From NCBI GenBank assembly GCA_902168085.1, contig CABHOP010000049.1, positions 1-64,000 on the forward strand: a stretch of 64,000 nucleotides of DNA, given 5' to 3'. The notes under the pieces were generated by a model that was not told the origin of the DNA, ran no database searches, and saw only the letters and a list, made by a program, of their open reading frames with translations. A program made the translations under genes and the position numbers. Below, piece after piece: positions 44,033-52,160 of the stretch (its first letter is position 1; every line of letters starts with the position of its first letter). The stretch comes from an uncultured Bacteroides sp. (lineage in GTDB: Bacteria > Bacteroidota > Bacteroidia > Chitinophagales > Chitinophagaceae).

Positions 44033-45167
44033 CGAAGTAATCCGATTCATCCGCGAAACATTTAATGAACCCGAAGCATTTGTTCCTTTGCACGCCCCCT
44101 ATTTTGGTGGCAATGAGAAGAAATATCTTTTAGACACCATTGATTCCACCTTTGTTTCTTCTGTAGGTGCTTATGTAAACCGGTTTGAAGAGATGATGGC
44201 TTCTATAACAGGTGCTAAGTACGCCATAGCCATTACCAACGGCACCACGGCACTACAGCTGGCATTGGTGCTGGCTGGTATCCGGCGCGATGATGAAGTA
44301 ATAACCCAGCCCCTAACCTTTGTAGCTACGGCCAATGCCATTACACACAGTGGCGGTATCCCGGTTTTTGTCGATGTAGATAAAGATACCATGGGTATGT
44401 CGTCGAAAGCACTGGAAAGCTTCCTTACTGAATACGCAGAAGTAAGAGATGGCCAGTGCTTTAATAAGCAATCGGGCAGGCGTATAGCTGCATGTGTGCC
44501 GATGCATACATTCGGGTTTCCATGCAGGATAGATGAAATAGCTGCTCTTTGCGATACATATAAAATAGCCCTGGTAGAAGATGCCGCAGAATCATTAGGC
44601 AGCTACTATAAAGGACAGCACACAGGTACTTTCGGGCTGATGGGTACGTTTAGCTTTAATGGTAACAAAACAGTTACCTGCGGTGGTGGCGGCGCTATCG
44701 TTACCAATGATGAAAAGGTAGCGCAACATGCCAAGCATTTATCTACCACAGCTAAAATACCGCATCCGTATGAGTTTGTGCATGATGAAGTAGGTTATAA
44801 CTACCGTATGCCCAACCTGAATGCAGCTGTAGCCTGTGCGCAACTGGAACAACTATCGATAATACTGGATAATAAACGTGCACTGGCAGAGATATACAAT
44901 TCCTATTTTGCCGGTAAGGATATTCAATTTGTTACCGAAGGTACAGATGCCAGGGCCAACTATTGGCTGAATACTGTAGTGCTGAAAGACCTGGAAGCAC
45001 GCGATGCCTTTCTGAATGAAACAAATGGCAGCAAGGTAATGACACGCCCTATATGGAAGCTGATGAACAAACTACCCATGTATGCGCATTGCCAGGCGGG
45101 TGACCTGACCAATTCTTTATGGTTGGAGGACAGGGTGGTAAACATACCCAGCAGCTACAGGCCGTAG
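44025..45167 (+). CDS. LegC-type sugar aminotransferase (DegT/DnrJ/EryC1 family)
   Basis: PLP-dependent aminotransferase that adds an amino group to a keto-sugar nucleotide. The PLP-binding Lys is in SFNGNKTVT (about residue 215); the GTTALQLAL phosphate cradle and EDAAESLGS are typical. 380 residues, closest in feel to LegC of legionaminic-acid synthesis. The NeuB/LegI and LegG genes needed for a nonulosonic acid are not in the window, so the product may be a 4-amino or 3-amino hexose instead. Confidence 0.82.
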   Translation: MYNEVIRFIRETFNEPEAFVPLHAPYFGGNEKKYLLDTIDSTFVSSVGAYVNRFEEMMASITGAKYAIAITNGTTALQLALVLAGIRRDDEVITQPLTFVATANAITHSGGIPVFVDVDKDTMGMSSKALESFLTEYAEVRDGQCFNKQSGRRIAACVPMHTFGFPCRIDEIAALCDTYKIALVEDAAESLGSYYKGQHTGTFGLMGTFSFNGNKTVTCGGGGAIVTNDEKVAQHAKHLSTTAKIPHPYEFVHDEVGYNYRMPNLNAAVACAQLEQLSIILDNKRALAEIYNSYFAGKDIQFVTEGTDARANYWLNTVVLKDLEARDAFLNETNGSKVMTRPIWKLMNKLPMYAHCQAGDLTNSLWLEDRVVNIPSSYRP

Positions 45168-45316
45168 GATACTTACTTGCAATTTTGTAGTTTGTAAACG
45201 GTTTGTTATCCATATGTTTACTGTATGTTATTCATAGCGAATTACTTAATGTCTACTCTTGTGTGGTCTAACTTAGCGGGTACTATAGATTATTGTACAT
45301 CACTACAAAAGATAAA

Positions 45317-46369
45317 ATGACACACAATATTCAAAGGCACGTTATATACGAACATCAATCTGTAAGAGATGCACTTATAAAACTGAACGACCTGAAGGTA
45401 GACCCCATTCTGATAGTCGCCGATAAAAACCTGAAATTACTGGGGTCCCTTACCGATGGGGACCTGCGAAGGGGCTTTATCAATGGTCTGACTTTCGATA
45501 ACCAAATAATAGAATACATACAACCCAATCCGCTCTTTATATATGAAGACGAGTTGCACCTGGCAGATATCAACGATTTGCGCAAGCGCAACTTTATAGT
45601 GATACCCGTATTGAACAGGGAGCATATTATTGTAGATATGCTGAACCTTACCAGGGTGCAGTCATTAATACCTGCCGATGTGGTTATTATGGCCGGTGGC
45701 CGCGGACAGCGCCTGATGCCATTAACGGAAAACACGCCTAAACCAATGCTACTGGTAGGGGAAAAACCAATACTGGAGCATAACATCGACAGGCTTGCCA
45801 AATTTGGCATCAAAAATATCTGCATCAGCGTAAACTACCTGGCCCAAAACATTATTGATTATTTCCGGGATGGAGCATCTAAAGGTCTTTCCATTCAATA
45901 CGTTCATGAAGATAAGCCACTCGGTACATTAGGCTCTGTAAAGCTTTGCCAGCAGAATGAACATGATTATGTAATGGTCATGAATTCAGACTTGTTAACC
46001 AATATTGATTACGAAGCTTTTTTCCAAACCTTCATACGTTCGGGTGCTGATATGGCAGTAGCTACCACAAGCTACCAGGTAGAAGTGCCTTATGGCGTGC
46101 TGGAGGTGGATAATGGCAACTTCGTCAATTCATTAAAAGAGAAACCCCGCTACACATACTATTCCAATGCGGGCATTTATTTAGTGAAACGCGAACTGCT
46201 TTCATTTGTTCCGGACAGGGAGTTCTACAATGTAACAGACCTGATGGATATGCTGATACGCCAGGGTAAAAAGCTGGTTTCATTCCCCATACTGGGTTAC
46301 TGGCTGGATATAGGCAAACACGAGGATTTCCGCAAAGCACAAGAGGATATCAAATTCATCAACTTTTAG
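45317..46369 (+). CDS. CBS-domain nucleotidyltransferase (PtmE-like)
   Basis: Two CBS motifs (about 1-110) fused to a sugar-phosphate nucleotidyltransferase (about 118-350) with AGGRGQRLMPLT and PKPML. This architecture matches PtmE of Campylobacter, which makes GDP-glucosamine-type donors for legionaminic acid. The frame opens at TTG 45293, but ATG 45317 fits the CBS start. Its own promoter may lie in the 149-base gap upstream (TAACTTAG at 45269). With the preceding two genes it forms a donor-sugar module. Confidence 0.82.
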   Translation: MTHNIQRHVIYEHQSVRDALIKLNDLKVDPILIVADKNLKLLGSLTDGDLRRGFINGLTFDNQIIEYIQPNPLFIYEDELHLADINDLRKRNFIVIPVLNREHIIVDMLNLTRVQSLIPADVVIMAGGRGQRLMPLTENTPKPMLLVGEKPILEHNIDRLAKFGIKNICISVNYLAQNIIDYFRDGASKGLSIQYVHEDKPLGTLGSVKLCQQNEHDYVMVMNSDLLTNIDYEAFFQTFIRSGADMAVATTSYQVEVPYGVLEVDNGNFVNSLKEKPRYTYYSNAGIYLVKRELLSFVPDREFYNVTDLMDMLIRQGKKLVSFPILGYWLDIGKHEDFRKAQEDIKFINF

Positions 46370-46403
46370 TGATGTAAGATCTTGATAAGAGCATCTGCAT
46401 GTT

Positions 46404-46433
46404 TTTGATTTGTCATAATAATGAGTAATTTTA
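46404..46433 (+). promoter_or_regulatory. Putative promoter of the main polysaccharide operon
   Basis: TTTG (46404-46407), 18 bases, then TAATTTTA (46426-46433, one mismatch). The predicted leader of about 80 bases holds a hairpin TGTCAA/TTGACA and a GGC-gaa-GCC mini-hairpin, candidate sites for UpxY loading. Confidence 0.5.
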
Positions 46434-46519
46434 TTACTCGTTCTTGTGTCAACCTGTGATTGACAGCGGCGAAGCCATGCAATTAATTGTTGAAGTGACA
46501 GATAAGGAAAGCAGATAGT

Positions 46520-47056
46520 ATGCTGGAGACATTGATATCATCGCGAACACGGATAAAGCTCTTGCTAAGATTTTTTCTGAACCCGGAGGCAACAGCCTAC
46601 TTACGTGGGTTGGCAGAAGAGTTTGAAGAAAGCACCAATTCCATCAGGGTAGAGCTTAACCGCTTTGAAGAAGCAGGCATGCTCTTATCTGAAAGCAAGG
46701 GCAATAAAAAAATATTTAAAGCCAATAGTAAACATCCGCTTTTTGCAGACCTGCGAAACATTATGCTGAAATATGTAGGCATAGACAGGATAATAGAAGT
46801 GATCATAGACAGAATGGGCAAGGTGGAAAGGATGTACCTGACAGGGGATTATGCGAAGGGCAAGGATACGGGCATTATAGACCTGGTGTTTATAGGTGAT
46901 GTAGATAAAGAATACCTGCTGAAGATGATAACGAAAGCAGAGAAGATGATAGGTAGAAAAGTGCGGTTTATAAGCTATAGTGCTGCAGAGTGGGAACCGG
47001 AAGCTTTGAACAGGAATGGCGATAAAGGGAAATATTTGCTGTTGTGGGAAAAATAA
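46520..47056 (+). CDS. Winged-helix regulator with degenerate nucleotidyltransferase domain
   Basis: 178 residues. N-terminal winged helix (about 1-75; LRGLAEEFEESTNSIRVELNRFEE is the recognition region) and a C-terminal minimal nucleotidyltransferase-like fold (about 90-178) in which the usual GS...DxD site reads GDYAKGKDTGIIDL, so catalysis is unlikely. Proteins of this kind are common at the head of Bacteroidota polysaccharide operons next to UpxY. Probably a DNA-binding regulator of this locus; the sensing role of the second domain is unknown. Confidence 0.72.
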   Translation: MLETLISSRTRIKLLLRFFLNPEATAYLRGLAEEFEESTNSIRVELNRFEEAGMLLSESKGNKKIFKANSKHPLFADLRNIMLKYVGIDRIIEVIIDRMGKVERMYLTGDYAKGKDTGIIDLVFIGDVDKEYLLKMITKAEKMIGRKVRFISYSAAEWEPEALNRNGDKGKYLLLWEK

Positions 47057-47068
47057 AGGGGAACTAAT

Positions 47069-47554
47069 ATGCCGTGGTACGTACTACATACCAAACCTAG
47101 AAACGAGAAAAAGCTAACCTCTTTACTGCACGAAAGAGGTATAAAAGTATATTGCCCCCTGAGGGAAGAAATAAAACAATGGAGCGACAGGAAAAAGAAA
47201 GTGGCAGAGCCTGTTTTCAAATCGTACGTGTTTGTATTTCTCAACGATTATAAAGAAGAAAGCATTGACGTATTGAATCTACGCGGTGCTGTACGCTTTT
47301 TGTGGTGGCTGGGCAAGCCCGGAGTGGTAAGAGAAAATGAGATTAAATCGATACAAGACTTCCTTGAGCACTATAAGAATGCAGAGATAACTATTTCTTA
47401 CCAAAAGGGTGATATAGTAGAAGTGAAAGAAGGGCCGCTGAAAGAAGCTAAAGGAACATTATTGCAGGTAAAAGGCAATATAGCAACCATACATATAAAA
47501 ACCCTGGGCATCAGCATGACAGCCAGAGTGCCCGTGCAATCAATAGGAAAATAA
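47069..47554 (+). CDS. UpxY-family transcription antiterminator (NusG-like)
   Basis: 161 residues: NusG N-terminal domain (about 1-100, opening MPWYVLHTKPRNEKK) and a C-terminal KOW domain (about 105-161, GDIVEVKEGPLKEAKG). UpxY proteins let RNA polymerase read through their own capsule operon. Placed 12 bases after the winged-helix gene and ahead of the whole cluster, as in Bacteroides capsule loci. An intrinsic terminator inside this operon (56431) is a possible target. Confidence 0.88.
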   Translation: MPWYVLHTKPRNEKKLTSLLHERGIKVYCPLREEIKQWSDRKKKVAEPVFKSYVFVFLNDYKEESIDVLNLRGAVRFLWWLGKPGVVRENEIKSIQDFLEHYKNAEITISYQKGDIVEVKEGPLKEAKGTLLQVKGNIATIHIKTLGISMTARVPVQSIGK

Positions 47555-47563
47555 ATCCCCGGT

Positions 47564-49468
47564 ATGTGCGGCATAGCAGGCATATTCAACCTGAATAAGG
47601 AACCAGTTGCAAAAGAAAACCTGCAACGCATGGCTACTTTGCTGGCGCATCGCGGTCCCGACGGGGAAGGGATATATATAGATGAACACCTTGGTTTGGC
47701 CCATCGCCGTCTTGCGATCTTAGATATTTCAGATGCCGGCGCACAGCCAATGGCTTCAGGAAACGGTGAGTGGGTGGTCGTATTCAACGGATGCATCTAC
47801 AACTTTAAAGACCTCAGACAAGAACTGCGGCAGCAAGGATATTCTTTTCATTCGCAAACGGATACAGAAGTAATAGCGGAAGGTCTATGTGCATATGGGC
47901 CGGATTTCTTCCAGCGGTTCAATGGTATGTTTGCTATAGCTGCCTGGAATGTCAAAGAGCAAAGGTTATACTTGTCTCGCGATAGGGTTGGCATTAAACC
48001 ATTGTATTATTGGTTCAACGGCAAAGTGTTGGTGTTTGCATCTGAAATAAAAGCTGTTATCAGCCACCCTGCTTATAAAACAGAAGTAGATTACAGCGCC
48101 CTCAACCAATACTTTTCTTTCCAGAATGTATTTTCATTCAATACCCTATTCAAGGGTGTGCATATGCTGCCGCCTGCCAATACGGTTGTAGTAAACCATG
48201 ATACTACAGAAGTAAAGCATCATTCCTGGTGGGATTATGATTTCACCAAAGCGGATAACAGCATGGGCTTTGATGATGCCGTACAACTAACCAAATCGGT
48301 ATTTGAAAAAGCAGTACACAGGCAAATGGTAGCCGACGTGCCGGTCGGTTCTTATTTATCGGGTGGTATGGATTCGGGTTCTGTAACGGGCATCGCATCA
48401 AGGCATGTAAACAGGCTTACGACTTTTACTGCCGGGTTCGACATGTCGGAAGTGACAGGCGTGGAAGCGAACTATGATGAACGCAGGGATGCGGAGCTGA
48501 TGGCCAACTACTTCAAAACGGAGCATTACGAGCAGGTTATCAATGCAGGGGACCTTAGCTGGTCGCTGCCCAAAGTGATATACCATCTGGAAGACCTGCG
48601 GGTAGGTATGTGCTACCCCAGTTACTACATCAGCAGGCTGGCATCGAGGTTTGTAAAAGTATGCCTGCAGGGTACTGGCGGCGATGAATTGTTTGGCGGG
48701 TATCCGTGGCGGTACTACAGTGTGTTCCGCTCTTTAGACCGTGCTACATTCTTTGATAATTACTATGATTTCTGGCAAAGGCTGGTATCGGACGATGATA
48801 AGAAAAAACTATTTACGGCTGATACTTATGCGCGTATTGATATAACAGAACCACGTTCTGTATTCGAACGTGTTTTTACATTCAACGATACGCTGAAGTA
48901 TAGCACACCTGAACAGCATATAGAGAATAGCCTGTATTTTGAAATAAAAACATTTCTACCTGGTTTGCTACTGGTGGGCGATAAGCTATCTATGGCAAAT
49001 GGACTGGAAGAACGTTTCCCTTTTATGGATAATGATTTGGTAGACATTGCTATGCAAATACCCATACGCCATAAACTGGGCAACCTTGAGAATATGCTGC
49101 GCCCCGATGAAAATGAATACCTGGAAGTAAAGCGAAAGGCCTACAAGGAATATAGTGACGGTAAGAACGTGCTACGTAAAGCAATGATGAGCTACCTGCC
49201 CGATAGGATTATAAACAGGCAAAAGCAGGGTTTTTCTGCGCCGGACGAAAGCTGGTACAGAGGCGCTAATGCCCAATATATAAAAGACCTGCTACTGGGC
49301 AAAAAAGCGGTATGTGCAGATTTTATCAATCCTGGATATATAGAGCACATTATAAAAGAGCATACGGAAAAGCATATTAACCATCGGCTGCTTTTATGGT
49401 CATTCCTTTCGTTTGAATGGTGGTGCAGGATATTCCTGAATGGTGAAAAGCCGGCAGATAATAATTAA
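47564..49468 (+). CDS. asnB: Asparagine synthase-like glutamine amidotransferase
   Basis: 634 residues with an intact N-terminal class II amidotransferase (MCGIAGIF gives the N-terminal Cys after Met removal) and the ATP-pyrophosphatase domain with SGGMDS at about 266. In polysaccharide loci such enzymes often amidate uronic acids rather than aspartate (as WbpS in Pseudomonas). The WbpA-like dehydrogenase downstream supplies a uronic acid, so that role is likely here. True asparagine synthesis cannot be excluded. Ten bases after upxY. Confidence 0.85.
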   Translation: MCGIAGIFNLNKEPVAKENLQRMATLLAHRGPDGEGIYIDEHLGLAHRRLAILDISDAGAQPMASGNGEWVVVFNGCIYNFKDLRQELRQQGYSFHSQTDTEVIAEGLCAYGPDFFQRFNGMFAIAAWNVKEQRLYLSRDRVGIKPLYYWFNGKVLVFASEIKAVISHPAYKTEVDYSALNQYFSFQNVFSFNTLFKGVHMLPPANTVVVNHDTTEVKHHSWWDYDFTKADNSMGFDDAVQLTKSVFEKAVHRQMVADVPVGSYLSGGMDSGSVTGIASRHVNRLTTFTAGFDMSEVTGVEANYDERRDAELMANYFKTEHYEQVINAGDLSWSLPKVIYHLEDLRVGMCYPSYYISRLASRFVKVCLQGTGGDELFGGYPWRYYSVFRSLDRATFFDNYYDFWQRLVSDDDKKKLFTADTYARIDITEPRSVFERVFTFNDTLKYSTPEQHIENSLYFEIKTFLPGLLLVGDKLSMANGLEERFPFMDNDLVDIAMQIPIRHKLGNLENMLRPDENEYLEVKRKAYKEYSDGKNVLRKAMMSYLPDRIINRQKQGFSAPDESWYRGANAQYIKDLLLGKKAVCADFINPGYIEHIIKEHTEKHINHRLLLWSFLSFEWWCRIFLNGEKPADNN

Positions 49469-49484
49469 TACCTAAGGGCAATAC

Positions 49485-50663
49485 ATGAAAATAACCGGGC
49501 AAATATGTAGCAGGTGTATTTACGATGAATCGGTACCCTCTATACGTTTTGATGAAAAAGGTATTTGCAATTATTGTAAAATGGTAGATGACCTGGCTGC
49601 CCAGTATCACACTGGTAAACCGGAAGGTGAGGCTGCCATGCAGAAGATAATAGAAGAAATAAAACAAAAGGGGAAAAATAAACAATACGATTGCATCATA
49701 GGCATCAGCGGAGGGACAGATTCTTCATACATGCTCTATTGGGCAGTGCATAATGGCTTACGTCCGCTGGCCGTACATTACGATAATACATGGAATACGG
49801 CCATCGCAACAGAGAATATGAAAAAACTGTTGGCAAAACTGAAAGTGGATTTGTACACCCATGTGGTGAATAATAAAGAAGCAGATGATATATATCGTTC
49901 ATTCTTCTTAGCAGATGTTACGGAACTGGAAGCACCGACCGACCTGGCACTTGCGGAAACAATGTATAGGGTAGCAGCTAAATACAAAGTGAATTATATA
50001 CTGGAAGGGCATTCTTTCATAGCTGAAGGAATTACGCCACTTGGTAAAAATTACTTTGACGGTAAATATATTCAGTCGATACACAAGCAGTTTGGTACAA
50101 TGCCCATGAAAACGTATCCCCTGATGACGTTTTATAACTTCATGAAGTGGACGCTTTTCAAGCGTATAAAAAAGGTGCGCCCGCTTTGGTATATATCATA
50201 TAGTAAAGAAGAAGCGCGCAGTTTCCTGGAAAAAGAGTTTGGATGGGAGTATTATGGTGGCCACCATCTTGAAAACAGGATGGCATCGTTCTTTCATAGC
50301 TACTACTGCCCCACAAAGTTTGATATTGATTATCGCAACAACAGTCTTTCCGCATCTGTACGAGCGGGTAAGATGACACGTGATGAAGCCATACAACAAT
50401 ACTATCATACACCACCCTACCTGGAGCCGGAACTACTGAATTATGTGAAAAAACGTATGGGTTTTAGTGATGAAACATTTGAGAGTATAATGAAAAGAGA
50501 ACCGAAATATTGGTTCGAATACCCTACCTATAAGAAGCGGTTCGAGCTATTGAGGCCATTGTTTTATGTACTGATGAGATCGATGCTGGTGCCTCAAAGT
50601 TTTTATTTAAAATACTGTTTTCCTTCGGATACAGAACAACTGAAAAAACAAAGATCAAAATGA
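49485..50663 (+). CDS. N-acetyl sugar amidotransferase, PseA/WbpG type
   Basis: Enzyme of the acetamidino-sugar pathway. Zinc-like cysteine motif near the N-terminus (CSRCIYDE, CNYCK), ATP-pyrophosphatase loop GISGGTDSS (about residue 73) and the family's LEGHSF segment. 392 residues. It uses ammonia made by the HisH-like and HisF-like partners encoded next, to turn an N-acetyl group into acetamidino. Overlap of four bases with the HisH-like gene supports a functional complex. Confidence 0.88.
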   Translation: MKITGQICSRCIYDESVPSIRFDEKGICNYCKMVDDLAAQYHTGKPEGEAAMQKIIEEIKQKGKNKQYDCIIGISGGTDSSYMLYWAVHNGLRPLAVHYDNTWNTAIATENMKKLLAKLKVDLYTHVVNNKEADDIYRSFFLADVTELEAPTDLALAETMYRVAAKYKVNYILEGHSFIAEGITPLGKNYFDGKYIQSIHKQFGTMPMKTYPLMTFYNFMKWTLFKRIKKVRPLWYISYSKEEARSFLEKEFGWEYYGGHHLENRMASFFHSYYCPTKFDIDYRNNSLSASVRAGKMTRDEAIQQYYHTPPYLEPELLNYVKKRMGFSDETFESIMKREPKYWFEYPTYKKRFELLRPLFYVLMRSMLVPQSFYLKYCFPSDTEQLKKQRSK

Positions 50664-51274
50664 TAACCATTATTGATTACGGAATGGGTAACCTGGCATC
50701 GGTACAAAACATGTTTAAACGCATAGGCGCGCCATGTGAAATAACAGGTGACCTGGACAAAATAAATAAAGCACAAAAAATACTATTGCCGGGCGTAGGC
50801 GCTTTTGATGCAGCAGTACAAAGAATAGATGCAACAGGGTTGCGTTCATTGCTTTCGCAAAAAGCAGAAGTGGAGAAAGTGCCTGTACTGGGCATTTGCT
50901 TAGGTATGCAGTTATTGACTAAAAGTAGCGAAGAAGGAAAACTAAGTGGCCTTGGCTGGATACCTGCAAAGACAATAAAATTCAGTTTTGATGCAGGTAG
51001 CAACCTGAAGGTACCGCATATGGGCTGGAATGAGATACACGTGGTAAACCAGTATCCATTAATAAATGACTTGCCACCTGAACCACGTTTTTATTTTGTG
51101 CACTCTTACCATGTGAAGGCAGAAGATGATAAATATGTGATAGCCCGTACACACTATGGTCACGATTTTGATTCTATGATAACGAATGGTGATAACATTT
51201 TTGGCGCACAATTTCACCCGGAAAAAAGCCATAAGTTCGGCATGAAGCTATTTGAAAACTTCGCACGCATATAA
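50660..51274 (+). CDS. HisH-like glutamine amidotransferase (acetamidino pathway)
   Basis: Class I glutaminase of 204 residues with nucleophile Cys in GICLGMQ (about 80) and catalytic His-Glu in FHPEKS (about 185). Homologous to HisH, but its partners here (PseA/WbpG and a modified HisF) show it supplies ammonia for sugar modification, as in Pseudomonas O5. Start codon overlaps the preceding stop. Confidence 0.85.
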   Translation: MITIIDYGMGNLASVQNMFKRIGAPCEITGDLDKINKAQKILLPGVGAFDAAVQRIDATGLRSLLSQKAEVEKVPVLGICLGMQLLTKSSEEGKLSGLGWIPAKTIKFSFDAGSNLKVPHMGWNEIHVVNQYPLINDLPPEPRFYFVHSYHVKAEDDKYVIARTHYGHDFDSMITNGDNIFGAQFHPEKSHKFGMKLFENFARI

Positions 51275-52035
51275 TGTTGAAGACACGCATCATACCTTGC
51301 CTGTCGTTGGTAGATGATAGCCTTGTTAAGACTGTAAGGTTTGATAATTATAGCTATATAGGGGATCCTATCAATACAGTGCGCATATTTAATGAGCTGG
51401 AAGTTGATGAATTATGCTTCTTAGATATCAGGGCAACCGTAAATAATAAGCAGCCGGATATGGCACTTTTGAAGCAGATTGCCGATGAATGCTTTATGCC
51501 ATTATCATATGGCGGAGGCATTAATAGTTTTGAAACTGCTGCACAGATATTTGCTGCAGGTTTTGAGAAAGTAGTACTCAATAGTGTTACCTATACAAAC
51601 CCCGCAGTTGTAGCAAAGCTGTCAGAACATTACGGCACACAAGCGATCATAGGTTCTGTAGATGTGAAAAAAAATATGTGGGGTAAATACGTAGTGTATA
51701 TTAAAGATGGCACAGAAAGAATAAGTGTAGATGTAGTGGAATGGGCCCAGAAACTGGAGGCACTGGGCATAGGGGAATTGTTGCTGACATCGATAGACAA
51801 AGATGGCACGTGGGCTGGGTATGATGTAGAGCTGACAAAGAAAGTAACCAAAGCAGTAAGCATACCTGTAATAGCCAATGGAGGCGCAGGAAATATACGC
51901 CACATATCGGATGTAGTAAAAAAAGGCGGTGCATCGGCGGCAGGTGTGGGTAGTATGGTGCTATATCAAAAGAAAGATATGGGGGTGCTGATAAATTTTC
52001 CTGACAAAGAGACGATAAAGGCAGAGATTTATTAA
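51274..52035 (+). CDS. HisF-like acetamidino modification protein
   Basis: TIM barrel of 253 residues. In true HisF the motif IPCLD holds a catalytic Asp; here it reads IPCLS, while the second Asp region (SVDVKK) is kept. The segment KTVRF...YIGDPINTVRIF is the mark of the acetamidino-type HisF. It channels ammonia to the PseA/WbpG partner rather than making imidazole glycerol phosphate. TAATG overlap with the HisH-like gene. A 125-base spacer follows with an AT-rich stretch and a TATATTTA box but no clear -33. Confidence 0.85.
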   Translation: MLKTRIIPCLSLVDDSLVKTVRFDNYSYIGDPINTVRIFNELEVDELCFLDIRATVNNKQPDMALLKQIADECFMPLSYGGGINSFETAAQIFAAGFEKVVLNSVTYTNPAVVAKLSEHYGTQAIIGSVDVKKNMWGKYVVYIKDGTERISVDVVEWAQKLEALGIGELLLTSIDKDGTWAGYDVELTKKVTKAVSIPVIANGGAGNIRHISDVVKKGGASAAGVGSMVLYQKKDMGVLINFPDKETIKAEIY

Positions 52036-52160
52036 GAACATCCTTTTCTTATGAGTATAAAAATGGGGGCGCTACAGGGAATTAATAATTATTTGTCACC
52101 GCAGATACAATAAATACCATACTATATTTATTTTTATTCATATAATTTAAAATAAAGGCG

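Noticed and set aside
43055-46369. Complete legionaminic acid pathway
   Set aside because: Only LegC- and PtmE-like genes are supported; no NeuB/LegI synthase, LegG hydrolysing epimerase or CMP-transferase is seen in the window.
50660-52035. hisH and hisF as histidine biosynthesis genes
   Set aside because: No other his genes are near, the HisF catalytic Asp in IPCLD is replaced, and PseA/WbpG is coupled to them; the acetamidino pathway fits.
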